Below are positions 39,421-48,732 of a DNA stretch of 64,000 bases, piece after piece (position 1 is the first letter of the stretch; each line of letters begins with the position of its first letter). The notes below the pieces were generated by a model that worked only from the letters and a program-made list of their open reading frames with translations, made no database searches and was not told where the DNA came from. Position numbers and translations under genes: made by a program. Source of the DNA: Phycisphaerae bacterium (lineage in GTDB: Bacteria; Planctomycetota; Phycisphaerae; UBA1845); the NCBI GenBank assembly GCA_024102815.1, contig JAGFJJ010000018.1:47199-111198 (forward strand), given 5' to 3'.

Positions 39421-40167
39421 ATGGCCAGATCGCCACTGCTCGTCGCCCGCGACCTCCACAAGACGTACACGCTGGGCCGATCGACCCTGGCCGTGCTCCG
39501 CGGAGCTTCGCTTCAGGCACGCGAGGGCGAGTTCCTGGTCGTCATGGGCGCCAGTGGTTCGGGCAAGAGCACCCTGCTGCACGTGCTCGGCGGGCTCGAC
39601 GAGCCCGATCGCGGCGAGGTGGAATTCAAGGGCCGCCTCGTGTTCGCCGGCAGCACCAACCGCGAGTCCTACCGCAATCGCGATGTGGGCTTCGTCTTCC
39701 AGTTCTATCACCTGCTTCCGGAACTGAACGTCCTGGAGAACGTGCTCGCCCCGTGGCTGGTGCGCTACTCGGGCTGGAACTGGTGGAAGCATCGCGGCGA
39801 GGCGCGCCGCGCCGCCACCGAACTGCTCGACCGCGTCGGACTGAGCGAACGTCTCAAGCACCGCCCCCGGGAACTCTCCGGCGGCGAGCGGCAGCGCGTA
39901 GCCATCGCCCGGGCGCTGGTGAACCGCCCGGCGCTGCTCCTGGCCGACGAACCCACCGGCAACCTCGACGCCCGCATCGGGGCCGAGATTCTCGACCTCC
40001 TCGGCGAGTTCAACGCCGCCGGCCAGACCATCATCATGGTGACCCACGACGCCAACGTCGCCGCCCGGGCCCACCGCCGACTGGTCCTCGCCGACGGCAT
40101 GATCGGCCTGGATATTCGCGAATCACCCGCCCGGACGATTCCAACGCCGGAGGATGTGAAGGCGTAG
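39421..40167 (+). CDS. ABC transporter ATPase, LolD-like
   Basis: 248 residues. Walker A is GASGSGKST (about 41-49), the Q-loop is in FVFQFYHLLPELNVLENV, the ABC signature is LSGGERQRVAIARAL, Walker B is LLLADEPTGNLD, and the H-loop is MVTHD. The sequence pattern places it in the LolD/MacB/FtsE group. Co-transcribed with the FtsX-type permease 16 bases upstream. It powers that permease by ATP hydrolysis in the cytoplasm. Confidence 0.9.
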   Translation: MARSPLLVARDLHKTYTLGRSTLAVLRGASLQAREGEFLVVMGASGSGKSTLLHVLGGLDEPDRGEVEFKGRLVFAGSTNRESYRNRDVGFVFQFYHLLPELNVLENVLAPWLVRYSGWNWWKHRGEARRAATELLDRVGLSERLKHRPRELSGGERQRVAIARALVNRPALLLADEPTGNLDARIGAEILDLLGEFNAAGQTIIMVTHDANVAARAHRRLVLADGMIGLDIRESPARTIPTPEDVKA

Positions 40168-40295
40168 TACTCCAGCAGTGGCGAAAGGACAAACGACCGG
40201 AACGACGGCAGTAACTGAGGAGGCTTGTCCGCCATCCCGGCGAGCGCCGGAATTCAGGTCCCGCACCAAATGATTGCAGAGGCTCGCTTGTTCCC

Positions 40296-40859
40296 ATGCC
40301 CCTCGAGATCGAAGCCAAGTTCCGCGTTGATTCGCACGAGCCGGTGCGCGACGCCCTGCGCGCCGCAGGTGCACTTCGACTCGGCCTGGTGATGGAATGG
40401 AACGTCATCCTCGACGCGGCCGACGGGACCCTGCGGAATAGAGGCTGCGGCCTGCGCGTGCGCTCCGCGCGAGACGAGGAAAGCGGCGACATCAAATCCA
40501 CGCTGACCTTCAAGGGGCCGCGGACACCGGGCGAGTTCAAGTCACGAGAGGAAATCGAGTTCGAGCTCAACGACGCCGGCGCCGCCTGCGAAATGCTCGC
40601 CCGCCTCGGCTTCGCTGCGATTCTTCAATACGAAAAAAGCCGCGAATCCTGGCAATTGGACGACTGCCGCGTGGAGCTCGATGAGCCGCCAAAGATCGGC
40701 CTTTTCGTGGAGATCGAAGGGCCGGACGAGGCCAGCGTTCAACGGGTGCGCGAGAAACTCCGCCTGGGCGACACGCCCGTCACGCAGGCTTCGTACGTGC
40801 GCATGCTGGTCGAATACTGCAATCAGTACGATATTGAAGATCGAACGCTTCGGCTTTGA
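40296..40859 (+). CDS. CYTH domain protein (class IV adenylate cyclase/thiamine-triphosphatase-like)
   Basis: 187 residues forming one triphosphate-tunnel domain. The N-terminal ExExK signature is EIEAKF (residues 4-9). Further basic and acidic tunnel residues follow in GLRVRSAR, LTFKGPR, SREEIEFEL and FVEIEGP. CYTH enzymes act on triphosphates, as CyaB-like cyclases or triphosphatases; the C-terminal TQASYVRMLVEY is closest to the CyaB type. It follows the ABC genes after 128 bases and may be a separate transcript. Confidence 0.87.
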   Translation: MPLEIEAKFRVDSHEPVRDALRAAGALRLGLVMEWNVILDAADGTLRNRGCGLRVRSARDEESGDIKSTLTFKGPRTPGEFKSREEIEFELNDAGAACEMLARLGFAAILQYEKSRESWQLDDCRVELDEPPKIGLFVEIEGPDEASVQRVREKLRLGDTPVTQASYVRMLVEYCNQYDIEDRTLRL

Positions 40860-40867
40860 TCGACAGT

Positions 40868-40895
40868 GAGCCGCAGGCTTTAGCCTGCGCGGACG
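40868..40895. repeat. Short intergenic palindromic element
   Basis: Best copy of the repeat that starts GAGCCGCAGG. Its core GCAGGCTTTAGCCTGC is a near-perfect hairpin (GCAGGCT / AGCCTGC around TT). It lies between the convergent CYTH and response regulator genes. Matching copies are at 15373-15400 and, more diverged, at 2271-2297. Confidence 0.6.
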
Positions 40896-40987
40896 CGATG
40901 GAGGAATGCACCGTTCGGAACTCCGGCAACAGCGTCGTCCGACCGGCGGCTCTATCCCTTATCAGCATTCCGCATTCAGAATCCCGC

Positions 40988-41479
40988 TTATTCCACCCGC
41001 CCCCGATTCTTCACCGCCTCCATCAACCGGGCGCCGTCGAGCACCGCGACATAGGGCAGAACATCTTCGACATTCCGCAGCACAAATTCCGTGAGCTGCG
41101 ACCGGACAAGCTCCTCCAATTGCGGCTTGGACCACGGTTTGGACACGTAGTAATCCAATCCGGCCTCGTTCACGGCCTTGATCGTGTCCTCCAGTCCCGC
41201 CTGCCCGGTGACCAACACCTTGCGGGCCGCCCGCGTCTGCGGATCATGTTTCAGCGCCACGAGGAAATCCACGCCGCGCTCGCCGGGGAGCAGGTGGTCA
41301 CACAGCACCAGCGCGAGCCGATCGCCGCGGCCGAGCACCTCCTGCACCACTTCCCGCGCCTCCGCCGCATCTTCCGTTTCCTCGATAAGGAAGGCCGGCG
41401 CAAACGCGGCGATGTCGCGGGCCAGCGACATGCGAACTTCCGGCTCATCCTCCACGCACAGAATCACGAGTCGGCTCAT
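40988..41479 (-). CDS. Response regulator receiver protein
   Basis: A 163-residue stand-alone receiver domain with no DNA-binding output. Acidic pocket VEDEP (residues 9-13), phospho-acceptor Asp61 in LVLCDHLLPGERG, and conserved Lys114 in YVSKPW. After the receiver, LVRSQLTEFVLRNVEDVLPY resembles the segment after the receiver in the adjoining kinase (LRTQLTEYCLRFAPEAAEQL), so the two receivers are related. ATG 41479 overlaps the TGA of the kinase gene (ATGA), giving translational coupling. It likely takes phosphate from that kinase. Confidence 0.88.
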   Translation of the reverse strand: MSRLVILCVEDEPEVRMSLARDIAAFAPAFLIEETEDAAEAREVVQEVLGRGDRLALVLCDHLLPGERGVDFLVALKHDPQTRAARKVLVTGQAGLEDTIKAVNEAGLDYYVSKPWSKPQLEELVRSQLTEFVLRNVEDVLPYVAVLDGARLMEAVKNRGRVE

Positions 41480-43494
41480 GTCGCGGCTCCTTCGACGAGA
41501 TCGCGCGGGATCCGGACCGGTAGCACCACCGTGAAGCACGTCCGGCCGGGCTCGGACTCCACGGAGATCGTTCCACCGTGTCGCGCGATGATCTGCCGGC
41601 TGATGGGCAGACCCAGCCCCAGGCCGAACTCCACGCGCCCCTCCTTGGTGGTGAAGTGCATATCGAATATATGCGCGAGCTTCTCCGGTGGAATTCCCCC
41701 GCCCGTGTCACAGATGCTCACCCGAACGTGCCCGGCGTCCGCCCGCCCTGTCTCGATCCGAATCTCCCCCGCACCCTTCACCGCCTGCAACGCGTTGGCG
41801 ATAAGATTGGTCCACACTTGGTTGAGTTCGCCCGGATGCCCTTCGATCGCAGGTACGTCCCCGTACGCGCGCTTCACATGGACTTCCCGGAGCGCATGGC
41901 CGAAGAGCCGAAGCGTATCCTCCAATCCCTCATGCAGATCCACACCTTCCTGGGGCTTCTCGCTGGTGCGGGCGTACGAACGCAGGCTGCCGACCAGGGC
42001 GGCGATGCGGTCACCGCAACTGCGGATATTGCGCAGGGCGACGCCCAGTTCGTGGTATCGTTCCATCGCGGAGAGGTGTTCTTCCCGTGCCCGCGCGTCG
42101 AGCCCGCCGAAGGACTGCCGGTACGCATCGGCATCGGTAATGCCGATCTTCACCAGGCGGCGCGTGAGCGGATCGTCTCCCACCACGGTGAACAGTGCCC
42201 GCCCCTTCTCGCGGATCTCTCGGGTAGAGACCGGCACGGCCATCAGCGCGTGCTCCATCGCCGCCGTACATTCGGGACCGTCGGGAACGCGCTCCACAAG
42301 TTTGGCGATGTCCTCGGCAAGGAACTCGGCCGAGCGGCGGATCGCCGCCACCGGGTTGTTTAATTCGTGGGCGATGCCCGCGGTAAGCTCGCCGAGCGTC
42401 GCCAGCTTGCCCGTTTCGACCAGTTGCATCTGCGCCGCTTCCAGTCGATGCAGGGCGTCGGCCAACTGGTCGCGCTCCGCCTTCAGCCGCGCGTTGAGAT
42501 TCTCCACCTCGACCTTCAGCTCCGCCGTGCTCTTGATCCGCCGCGCCAGCGAGCGGATCAGCGCCGTCACGAAATGAACGCTCAGCGTGGGATCGCGTTC
42601 CATCGCCTGATCGAGCTGCTCGACACTCAAAGGAATGACCGTCAAGTCGGTCATGGCCTTGCAGGTAAAGAACGCCCGTTGACCCTGGGCGAGCGAGAGC
42701 AGGCCGATGATCCGCCCGGCCGAGTGCGTATGGAAAACGACATCCCGGCTGTCCGCCCGGCGCGAGAGCTGCACATAGCCGTTCAGCAGAATGAACACTT
42801 CGCCGACGTGATCATCCTCTCGGAAGAGCAGGTCGTCTCTGGCGTATTCACGGCGTGGCGGACGGTCCAGCACGCGATCCACGCTCTCCACCACAGCTTC
42901 TTCAACCTGGTGGTCAGCCAGGTTCACGTCCAGCAGGAAGCTGCGCTGAACGGCGTGCAGCCGCGAGTCGATGTCCGCGACGTTCTGCCAGGTTTCCACA
43001 TAGGCGTGCGACATGCGATCCACGTCCAGCAGGCTGGAAAGCTGCTCCGCCGCCTCGGGCGCAAATCGCAGGCAGTATTCCGTCAGTTGCGTGCGCAGAC
43101 ACTCACGCAAGTCCTGGACCGACCACGGCTTCTGGAGCGTGCGGTGGACCGCGCCGGCCTTGAGCAGGCGCGTGACCTCCTCCGAACTCGTTCGCGCCGA
43201 AAGGAGAATCTTGCGGCATGTCTTCAGACATGGATCCGTTTGCAAGCGCAGAAGCAGGTCCACGCCGGACATCTCCGGCATGCGGTGGTCGGCAATCACC
43301 GCCACGACCTTGACATCGGATGAATCCAGCGACCCGAGTGCCTTGAGCGCTCCCTCGGCGTTCAGGCAGGCTGCGACTTCGATCCGTCCGGCGCAATAGG
43401 CACGCACGTCGCTCGTCAACCGGTCCAGCAGATCGGCTTCGTCGTCCACGCAGACGATGAGATACCGGTGTTGATCTGCTGATGGCGGCGTCAT
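41476..43494 (-). CDS. Receiver-cNMP-binding-histidine kinase hybrid protein
   Basis: 672 residues with an unusual order. An N-terminal receiver (Asp69 in VIADHRMPEMSG, Lys122 in LQKPW) is followed by a linker and then a cyclic-nucleotide-binding-like beta domain at about 205-300 (REYARDDLLFREDDHVGEVFILLNGYVQLSRR). After a coiled coil (AELKVEVENLNARLKAERDQ) come HisKA with His376 in AGIAHELNNPVAAIR and HATPase_c with NQVWTNLIANALQAV, CDTGGGIPPEK and LGLGLPISRQI. No membrane segment, so it senses inside the cell. ATG 43494 overlaps the stop of the transporter gene upstream (ATGA), and its own stop overlaps the response regulator start. Confidence 0.88.
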   Translation of the reverse strand: MTPPSADQHRYLIVCVDDEADLLDRLTSDVRAYCAGRIEVAACLNAEGALKALGSLDSSDVKVVAVIADHRMPEMSGVDLLLRLQTDPCLKTCRKILLSARTSSEEVTRLLKAGAVHRTLQKPWSVQDLRECLRTQLTEYCLRFAPEAAEQLSSLLDVDRMSHAYVETWQNVADIDSRLHAVQRSFLLDVNLADHQVEEAVVESVDRVLDRPPRREYARDDLLFREDDHVGEVFILLNGYVQLSRRADSRDVVFHTHSAGRIIGLLSLAQGQRAFFTCKAMTDLTVIPLSVEQLDQAMERDPTLSVHFVTALIRSLARRIKSTAELKVEVENLNARLKAERDQLADALHRLEAAQMQLVETGKLATLGELTAGIAHELNNPVAAIRRSAEFLAEDIAKLVERVPDGPECTAAMEHALMAVPVSTREIREKGRALFTVVGDDPLTRRLVKIGITDADAYRQSFGGLDARAREEHLSAMERYHELGVALRNIRSCGDRIAALVGSLRSYARTSEKPQEGVDLHEGLEDTLRLFGHALREVHVKRAYGDVPAIEGHPGELNQVWTNLIANALQAVKGAGEIRIETGRADAGHVRVSICDTGGGIPPEKLAHIFDMHFTTKEGRVEFGLGLGLPISRQIIARHGGTISVESEPGRTCFTVVLPVRIPRDLVEGAAT

Positions 43495-44882
43495 TTCGAC
43501 ATTACCCCCAGCGCCTGCCACAGAAACGGCATCACCAGCACGAGCAACAGCCAGCCCACGATGCCGACGGCCGCTCCGACAAGCGCCAGATCCTTCGTCT
43601 TCACCGTGCCGGTGCTCACCGCGATGGCGTTCGGCGGTGTACTGATGGGAAGCATCATGGCCAGCGAAGAACCGACCGCCACAAACACGGCGCCGACCAT
43701 CGGACGAACCTCAATCGTGCTGGCCGCGCCCATGCTCATGGCCAGCGGAACGAGCAGGTTGGCCGTCGCGCTGTGCGAGATGAGCGTTCCCAGCGCCAGG
43801 GCACCGATCGCCAGCACCGCCGTGATCACCCGCTCGGACAATCCTTCCCAGGGAACGAGCCCGATCAACCACTTGTCCAGCCCCGTTGTACCGACACCCA
43901 CCCCCAGGGCAATGCCCCCCGCGACCAACCAGAGCACGTGCCAGGGCATGCCTTGGAGATCCTTGGCGGAGAACACGGCCGTGGAGAGCAGTACGACAAC
44001 GGGAAAGAACCCCACGATCGAGGAGCTCATGCCATGCAGCTCTTCGGTCATCCACAACGCGACCGTGCAGGCGAAAACCACGTAGAACAGCACAGCCGAC
44101 CGCGATCGATCAAACCGGCAATCGATGTCGAGCGTCAAACGCGCCTCGCGGGAGCGATAGCGCCGCGCGATCACCGCCCACGCCAGCAGCAGCAGGACGA
44201 TCATGAGCGGGACGGCCAGGAGCATCCATTGCAGAAACCCGATGCGGATACCGGCTCGCGCAAGGGCACCGAGCGCGATGGCATTCGGCGGCGTTCCGAT
44301 CGGCGTGCCGATACCGCCGATGTTGGCCGCCACCGGAACCGCGAGAATCAGTCCCGTGCGCAGGGGATCCCCCGCCGGCAGCCGGGCAATCACCGGAAGC
44401 ACCACGGCCATCATCGTCGCCGTCGTGGCCGTGTTGCTCATGAACATGGACATGAGCGCGGTGATCGCCACGATGCCCATGAGCACCATCGGAGGCGAGG
44501 TTCCGAAAGGCCGCAATAGCACGCGGGCGAGGTTGCGATCGAGGGTGAAACGCTCCGCCCCGTGCGCCAGGAAGAAGCCGCCGAGAAAGAGCATCAGCAC
44601 CGGATCGGCGAGAGTAGCGTAAAAAGATCGATAGGACGGTGCGGAGAAGCCCTCGGTGAGCTTGAGAACCGCGTGATCGCTGATCAGGAGAATCTCCAGC
44701 AGGATGACCACGGCTGCGGTGGCGTGCAGGGGAACGAGTTCCGTCACCCAGAGGACGACGGCGAGCAGGAGAATCGAAAGAACGCGCTGCCCTTCGACGG
44801 AGAGATCATGCGTCGGAAAGAGGAATGGCGCGAAGAACGCCGCCAGCGCGGCGACGATGCTGACCCATTGCTTCGTGGTCAT
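43491..44882 (-). CDS. SLC13/DASS-family sodium-coupled anion transporter
   Basis: A 463-residue inner-membrane protein with about 11-12 hydrophobic segments. The two inverted substrate/sodium sites are visible as SNTATTATMMAVVLPV plus IGTPPNAIALG in the first half and SHSATANLLVPLA plus ISTPPNAIAVSTG in the second. The family imports di- and tricarboxylates, sulfate or phosphate; the substrate is not decidable here. First gene of a three-gene operon in which stop and start codons overlap with the kinase. A transporter fused genetically to a two-component pair suggests transport-linked sensing or substrate-induced expression. Confidence 0.88.
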   Translation of the reverse strand: MTTKQWVSIVAALAAFFAPFLFPTHDLSVEGQRVLSILLLAVVLWVTELVPLHATAAVVILLEILLISDHAVLKLTEGFSAPSYRSFYATLADPVLMLFLGGFFLAHGAERFTLDRNLARVLLRPFGTSPPMVLMGIVAITALMSMFMSNTATTATMMAVVLPVIARLPAGDPLRTGLILAVPVAANIGGIGTPIGTPPNAIALGALARAGIRIGFLQWMLLAVPLMIVLLLLAWAVIARRYRSREARLTLDIDCRFDRSRSAVLFYVVFACTVALWMTEELHGMSSSIVGFFPVVVLLSTAVFSAKDLQGMPWHVLWLVAGGIALGVGVGTTGLDKWLIGLVPWEGLSERVITAVLAIGALALGTLISHSATANLLVPLAMSMGAASTIEVRPMVGAVFVAVGSSLAMMLPISTPPNAIAVSTGTVKTKDLALVGAAVGIVGWLLLVLVMPFLWQALGVMSK

Positions 44883-45003
44883 GCGCCACGATCCTAAACG
44901 ACCGAAACCCGCCCGGAACGCTGCGACCCCCGGCGGGTTTCATCGACGTTGGTTTGCCACAACCAGTAGTCTGCAATCGGCGTACCAACCGCCGGCTGTT
45001 GGC

Positions 45004-46629
45004 TCAATCTCGCTCCCCCTCCAGACAACGTATCTCGTTCAACAAGATGGAGAACATCTCGTCTGAACTGGACTGCTCCTCGATCCACTGCCGAAGTTCC
45101 GGGTCCATGGCCGGGTGTGTCGCGCCACAGCCTTCCGGCGGACAAACGGCGATTTGGATCGCGGGGTCGTACCAGATCGCATCCAGCGAGCCGGCATCAC
45201 CATCGTACGTGGCAAACTGAATGGTGCTCGACATCGATGCGCGCCGCTGCCGCGAAGCGGCCGGCGGCACCGTCGAGGCCTCACCCGTCACCATCGCGAC
45301 CGGATCGACACTCACGTCATAGCCGCCGTGCATCGCCGCCATCGTCCAGGCATCCGTAGGCGGAACAGGAATGACTTCCGCCGCGAAGGACGCCGAATGC
45401 GATTTCCCGGGCTTGTAGCCGTTCGATTGCAAGTTCATCGTCCGGGACGATTCCCCCGCTGCCTTGCCGGCTGACGGGTTCGCGGACTCATCCTGTCCCT
45501 TCGCCCCATCCACCGGCGCGTTCCTCTGAATGAACGCATAGTCCTTCAACAGCGACTCGATCTTCCGGTCCTTCTGCCCCGCTTCGGCCGAGAGCGCCGC
45601 GTATCGCAGAATGGCATCCTCCAGGCATGTACGCTCGGACCGAACCCGATCGAGTTCATCCTGATGCGCACGGAGCTGCTCGGCCACCGCCGGATCGATC
45701 ACCCGCTGGGGTGGATTGCTCTTCCAAGCCTGCTGAGCGGGGGGCACCGGATTCTGCCCTCGCTCCGGTGCGTCGTTTTGCCGCGGCGGGCTCACGGACT
45801 GACCAGCTTGAGCGCCTTGCCAGACGGTTGGGTTGGCCTCAGCGTTGTCATCCCGTGGTTCGCTTCGGCCAACTTGGGCACTTTGCGTCGGCCGCGCCGG
45901 GAAATCGGGCTGCGTCACAACAGGTTGGATAAACCCGATCTGCTCGATCTGCGTACGCGCCGCCGTTAATTGCGGCGATAGCTCCAGCGCCCGGCGGAAG
46001 GCACTCGTCGCCTCCGAGTAGCGCTGCTGCCCACGATACATCAGGCCAAGGTTGTACCAGGCATCCGGCTCAGGCAGCGCCCGGCGAAACTCGACCATGG
46101 CTTCATCAAAGCGACCCTGCCGCCCCAGGCAAACACCTAGATTCACCGTGGCGCGGGCGAAGTTGTTATCCAGTTCAATCGCCCGCTGGAGCTCATTCTC
46201 CGCATCCGCCCAGGAACCCTGAAGCATGAAGACGTAGCCAAGATCGTTGTGGAACGCCGCGTTGTTCGGCTGGAGTTGCGCGGCACGACGAAGGTACTTC
46301 ACCGCGCCCTCGTGATTCCCGACCCGGCTCAGCAGCCGACCGAGGTGGTGGTGTACTTCGGCGAACCTCGGCTCCTCCTCCACCGCCCGGCGATACTGCT
46401 CCGCGGCCTCGTTGAGACGGCCTTGCGCCTCGAGGAGCCGCCCGGCCGCGAACCGCGTCTGCGCGCGGATCTTGGGAACCTTCGCCTCTTCGGCCTGTTC
46501 CAGCCTGGATTGGTCCACGCGCTGAAGCACCTGCCGCTCGGCCGGCGACATGGTGAACTCCGACCGCATGCAACCGCCAACGACAAGCACGACCGACGCC
46601 AGCGACCACCTCAACCACTTCGACATCAT
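45004..46629 (-). CDS. TPR lipoprotein with coiled tail
   Basis: 541 residues. A lipoprotein signal (SLASVVLVVGGC) is followed by about six TPR units over residues 60-215 (GRLLEAQGRLNEAAEQYRRA, LGRLLSRVGNHEGAVKYLRR). Next are a Gln/Pro/Asn-rich linker, a predicted coiled coil near residues 325-375 (EQLRAHQDELDRVRSERTCL) and a less ordered tail. Two adjacent ATG codons (46629 and 46626) are possible starts. Likely a periplasmic scaffold. It lies downstream of, and on the same strand as, a small lipoprotein gene, separated by 137 bases. No enzymatic motif. Confidence 0.78.
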   Translation of the reverse strand: MMSKWLRWSLASVVLVVGGCMRSEFTMSPAERQVLQRVDQSRLEQAEEAKVPKIRAQTRFAAGRLLEAQGRLNEAAEQYRRAVEEEPRFAEVHHHLGRLLSRVGNHEGAVKYLRRAAQLQPNNAAFHNDLGYVFMLQGSWADAENELQRAIELDNNFARATVNLGVCLGRQGRFDEAMVEFRRALPEPDAWYNLGLMYRGQQRYSEATSAFRRALELSPQLTAARTQIEQIGFIQPVVTQPDFPARPTQSAQVGRSEPRDDNAEANPTVWQGAQAGQSVSPPRQNDAPERGQNPVPPAQQAWKSNPPQRVIDPAVAEQLRAHQDELDRVRSERTCLEDAILRYAALSAEAGQKDRKIESLLKDYAFIQRNAPVDGAKGQDESANPSAGKAAGESSRTMNLQSNGYKPGKSHSASFAAEVIPVPPTDAWTMAAMHGGYDVSVDPVAMVTGEASTVPPAASRQRRASMSSTIQFATYDGDAGSLDAIWYDPAIQIAVCPPEGCGATHPAMDPELRQWIEEQSSSDEMFSILLNEIRCLEGERD

Positions 46630-46766
46630 GATGACTCGCTCCCCTGAAAACCGTCACGGCCCGTTCCACACCCGTCGTGGGTCGAGCAACCTGGACCGCA
46701 ACGGACTCGCTCCTTCGAATTACTTCGCATGCCACCGTGCAATAGAGGGCCTGAGCCGAGTTACAG

Positions 46767-47300
46767 CTACGGCGTCGGCGACGGCATCATCCCCATGCCT
46801 TGCTGCTGTTGCTGCTGTTGCCCGCCCTGCTTCGCCGTACCCGCCTCCATGATGCGCATGGCCTCCGTCGCCGGCATGGTTCGTCCCTGAGAGATTCCCG
46901 TCATGACATCGACGTTGTCCATGTTCACACCCGTCAGGGCGAGGTACTCCCGAATGTTGTCCAGACGGGCATTGACCAGCACGTCGTCGGATTCCACCGT
47001 GTCGTAGTGGAGCGTTCCGCCGTAGGTGTTCAACGACTGCGCCATGCGGTCGAGACGGTTGACACCCGTGCCGTTGAGCTCGGCCGTGTGCGGAACAAAG
47101 TGCAGATCGGAGACGGTCATATCCTGGCGCATGGCGTTCTCGGCCATGACCGCCAGATAGATCTTCTTCGCTGCGATGTTCTGATCCATCTTCTGTTCCG
47201 TCATCTGCACGCCGGTGATGGCCTTCTGCCCGCATCCTGCAAGCAAACCAGCACCGAGCACCACGACCAGACCCCCGAAAGAAATACGCTTGCCGTACAT
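46767..47300 (-). CDS. Small lipoprotein with OmpA-like-fold hints and a poly-Gln tail
   Basis: 177 residues. ATG 47298-47300 has GAGGAG six bases upstream. A lipoprotein signal (VVVLGAGLLAGC) is followed by a domain whose pattern (VSDLHFVPHTAELNGTGVNR, then LDRMAQSLNTYGGTLHYDT, then DDVLVNARLDNIREYLALTG) resembles the OmpA/MotB peptidoglycan-binding fold. The match is by pattern only, and the diagnostic NxxLSxxRA helix is replaced by LVNARLDNIREYL. The C-terminus has a run of seven Gln after GG, then a Met/Pro tail. It may tether the envelope to peptidoglycan. Confidence 0.6.
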   Translation of the reverse strand: MYGKRISFGGLVVVLGAGLLAGCGQKAITGVQMTEQKMDQNIAAKKIYLAVMAENAMRQDMTVSDLHFVPHTAELNGTGVNRLDRMAQSLNTYGGTLHYDTVESDDVLVNARLDNIREYLALTGVNMDNVDVMTGISQGRTMPATEAMRIMEAGTAKQGGQQQQQQQGMGMMPSPTP

Positions 47301-47610
47301 GCCAGACTCCTCGCTCTTAAACATCTCGTACCCCGAGTGCACAGTTGACTCTGGACGGTGTTCCACCCCCGCGCCTCGCGCCGCGCGAGCCTTCCGGTCA
47401 TCACGCGCAGGGTCAAGGGTCTATCGAACAGTTGAGGCAGAGACCTTGGTTAATTATCGGGCGGCAACGGATCGGCCTGGCGAAGTCCCCATCGACGCTC
47501 TTCCCGCGCGATGTTTCCGGCCCTATCGCCAATTTTTTCGCGCGAATCCTGCGATCCCAGCACTGCGCGGGCCTACTTCGTGCAGGCATGCTGTCGTACA
47601 ATCCACCGGC
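47301..47610. other. Divergent intergenic region
   Basis: 310 bases between the minus small lipoprotein gene and the plus dipeptidase operon. An open frame runs through it into the dipeptidase gene, but this part has no family features. Promoters for both directions are expected; none could be assigned. Confidence 0.5.
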
Positions 47611-48732
47611 ATGTCAGGTTCACCCGGCCATGAGTTCCTCCCGCGGGCACGCGCCCTACACGCCGAAAGCATCGTCCTCGACAGCCACGTGGACACCACG
47701 CAACGGCTGCTCGACCCCGCTTGGGATTTCACCCGCAGGGACATCGTCGGGCACGTGGACCTCCCCCGCCTGCGCGAGGGCGGTATCAACGCTGTCGTGT
47801 TCGCCATATGGAGCCCCGCTGCCGAAGACCCCGCCGAGTGCGTGGCTTCCGCCCGCCGGCAGATCGCCGCCGTAAACCGGCTCGTGCAATCGCTTCCTGA
47901 ACATCTCGCGCTCGCCCGCCGTGCCTCGGACGTTCACGAGGCCGTCGGCGCCGGGCGAATGGCCGTCCTGCTGGCCATCGAGGGCGGTCACCTCATCGGA
48001 CAGTCGCTGGATGTCCTCCGCGAGTTCCGCGCCGAAGGGTCCATCTATTTGACACTCACCCATGGCACCCATAACGCCCTGGCGGACTCTGCCGGCATCC
48101 ACGAACCGCTATCCCCCCGGCACGGTGGGCTCAGCCCGTTCGGGAGATCAGTCGTCGTAGAAATGAACCGCATCGGCATGCTCGTGGACGTTTCCCACGT
48201 CGGCGACGCGACCTTTCGCGATGTTGCCGAAATCTCCTCGGCTCCCTTTGTCGCCAGCCACTCGTCCTGCCGCGCGGTCAGCCCCCATCGGCGCAACCTC
48301 ACCGACGCCATGATGGAAACCGTGGCCAAGTCCGGCGGCGTCGTCCAGATCACCTTTCCCGCGGCCTTCGTCGATCCCGACTTCCCCGCGATCGATCCAG
48401 CGCAGATGCGTCGCGTCCGACTTCAACCCCCCGACCCGGCCAGGCCCCCGATCGATCATGTCACGCCCCTGCAATGCCTCGTCGATCACGTCGATCATGC
48501 CTTGAAACGAATCGGCCCCGAACACGTCGGCATCGGATCGGACTTTGACGGCACCCTGATGCTCCCCGAGGGATTGGAAGACTGCTCGAAACTGCCCATG
48601 CTCACGGCCGCCCTCCTGGAGCGCGGGTGGCACGAGGACGACCTTGTGGGCCTGCTGGGCGCGAATATGCTACGCACGATGGACCGGGCATCGGGCACGG
48701 CCAGTTCCTCCAGAGATAGCCGCCGGCGCTGA
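47611..48732 (+). CDS. Membrane dipeptidase (renal dipeptidase family, M19)
   Basis: 373 residues of a zinc-dependent TIM-barrel peptidase. Metal ligands of the family are seen in LDSHVDTTQ (His and Asp), LAIEGGH (bridging Glu), LVDVSHVGD and FVASHSSCRAV. IGSDFDGTL is the conserved C-terminal Asp motif. M19 enzymes hydrolyse dipeptides, including those with a D-residue. No signal peptide is visible, so it is probably cytosolic. ATG 47611 starts the conserved region directly. Its TGA overlaps the ATG of the next gene (TGATG), showing coupled translation. Confidence 0.9.
   Translation: MSGSPGHEFLPRARALHAESIVLDSHVDTTQRLLDPAWDFTRRDIVGHVDLPRLREGGINAVVFAIWSPAAEDPAECVASARRQIAAVNRLVQSLPEHLALARRASDVHEAVGAGRMAVLLAIEGGHLIGQSLDVLREFRAEGSIYLTLTHGTHNALADSAGIHEPLSPRHGGLSPFGRSVVVEMNRIGMLVDVSHVGDATFRDVAEISSAPFVASHSSCRAVSPHRRNLTDAMMETVAKSGGVVQITFPAAFVDPDFPAIDPAQMRRVRLQPPDPARPPIDHVTPLQCLVDHVDHALKRIGPEHVGIGSDFDGTLMLPEGLEDCSKLPMLTAALLERGWHEDDLVGLLGANMLRTMDRASGTASSSRDSRRR

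Noticed and set aside
40856..42577. 573-codon plus-strand frame opposite the response regulator and kinase genes
   Set aside because: It crosses two well-supported genes on the other strand; its product is low-complexity Arg/Ser-rich sequence.
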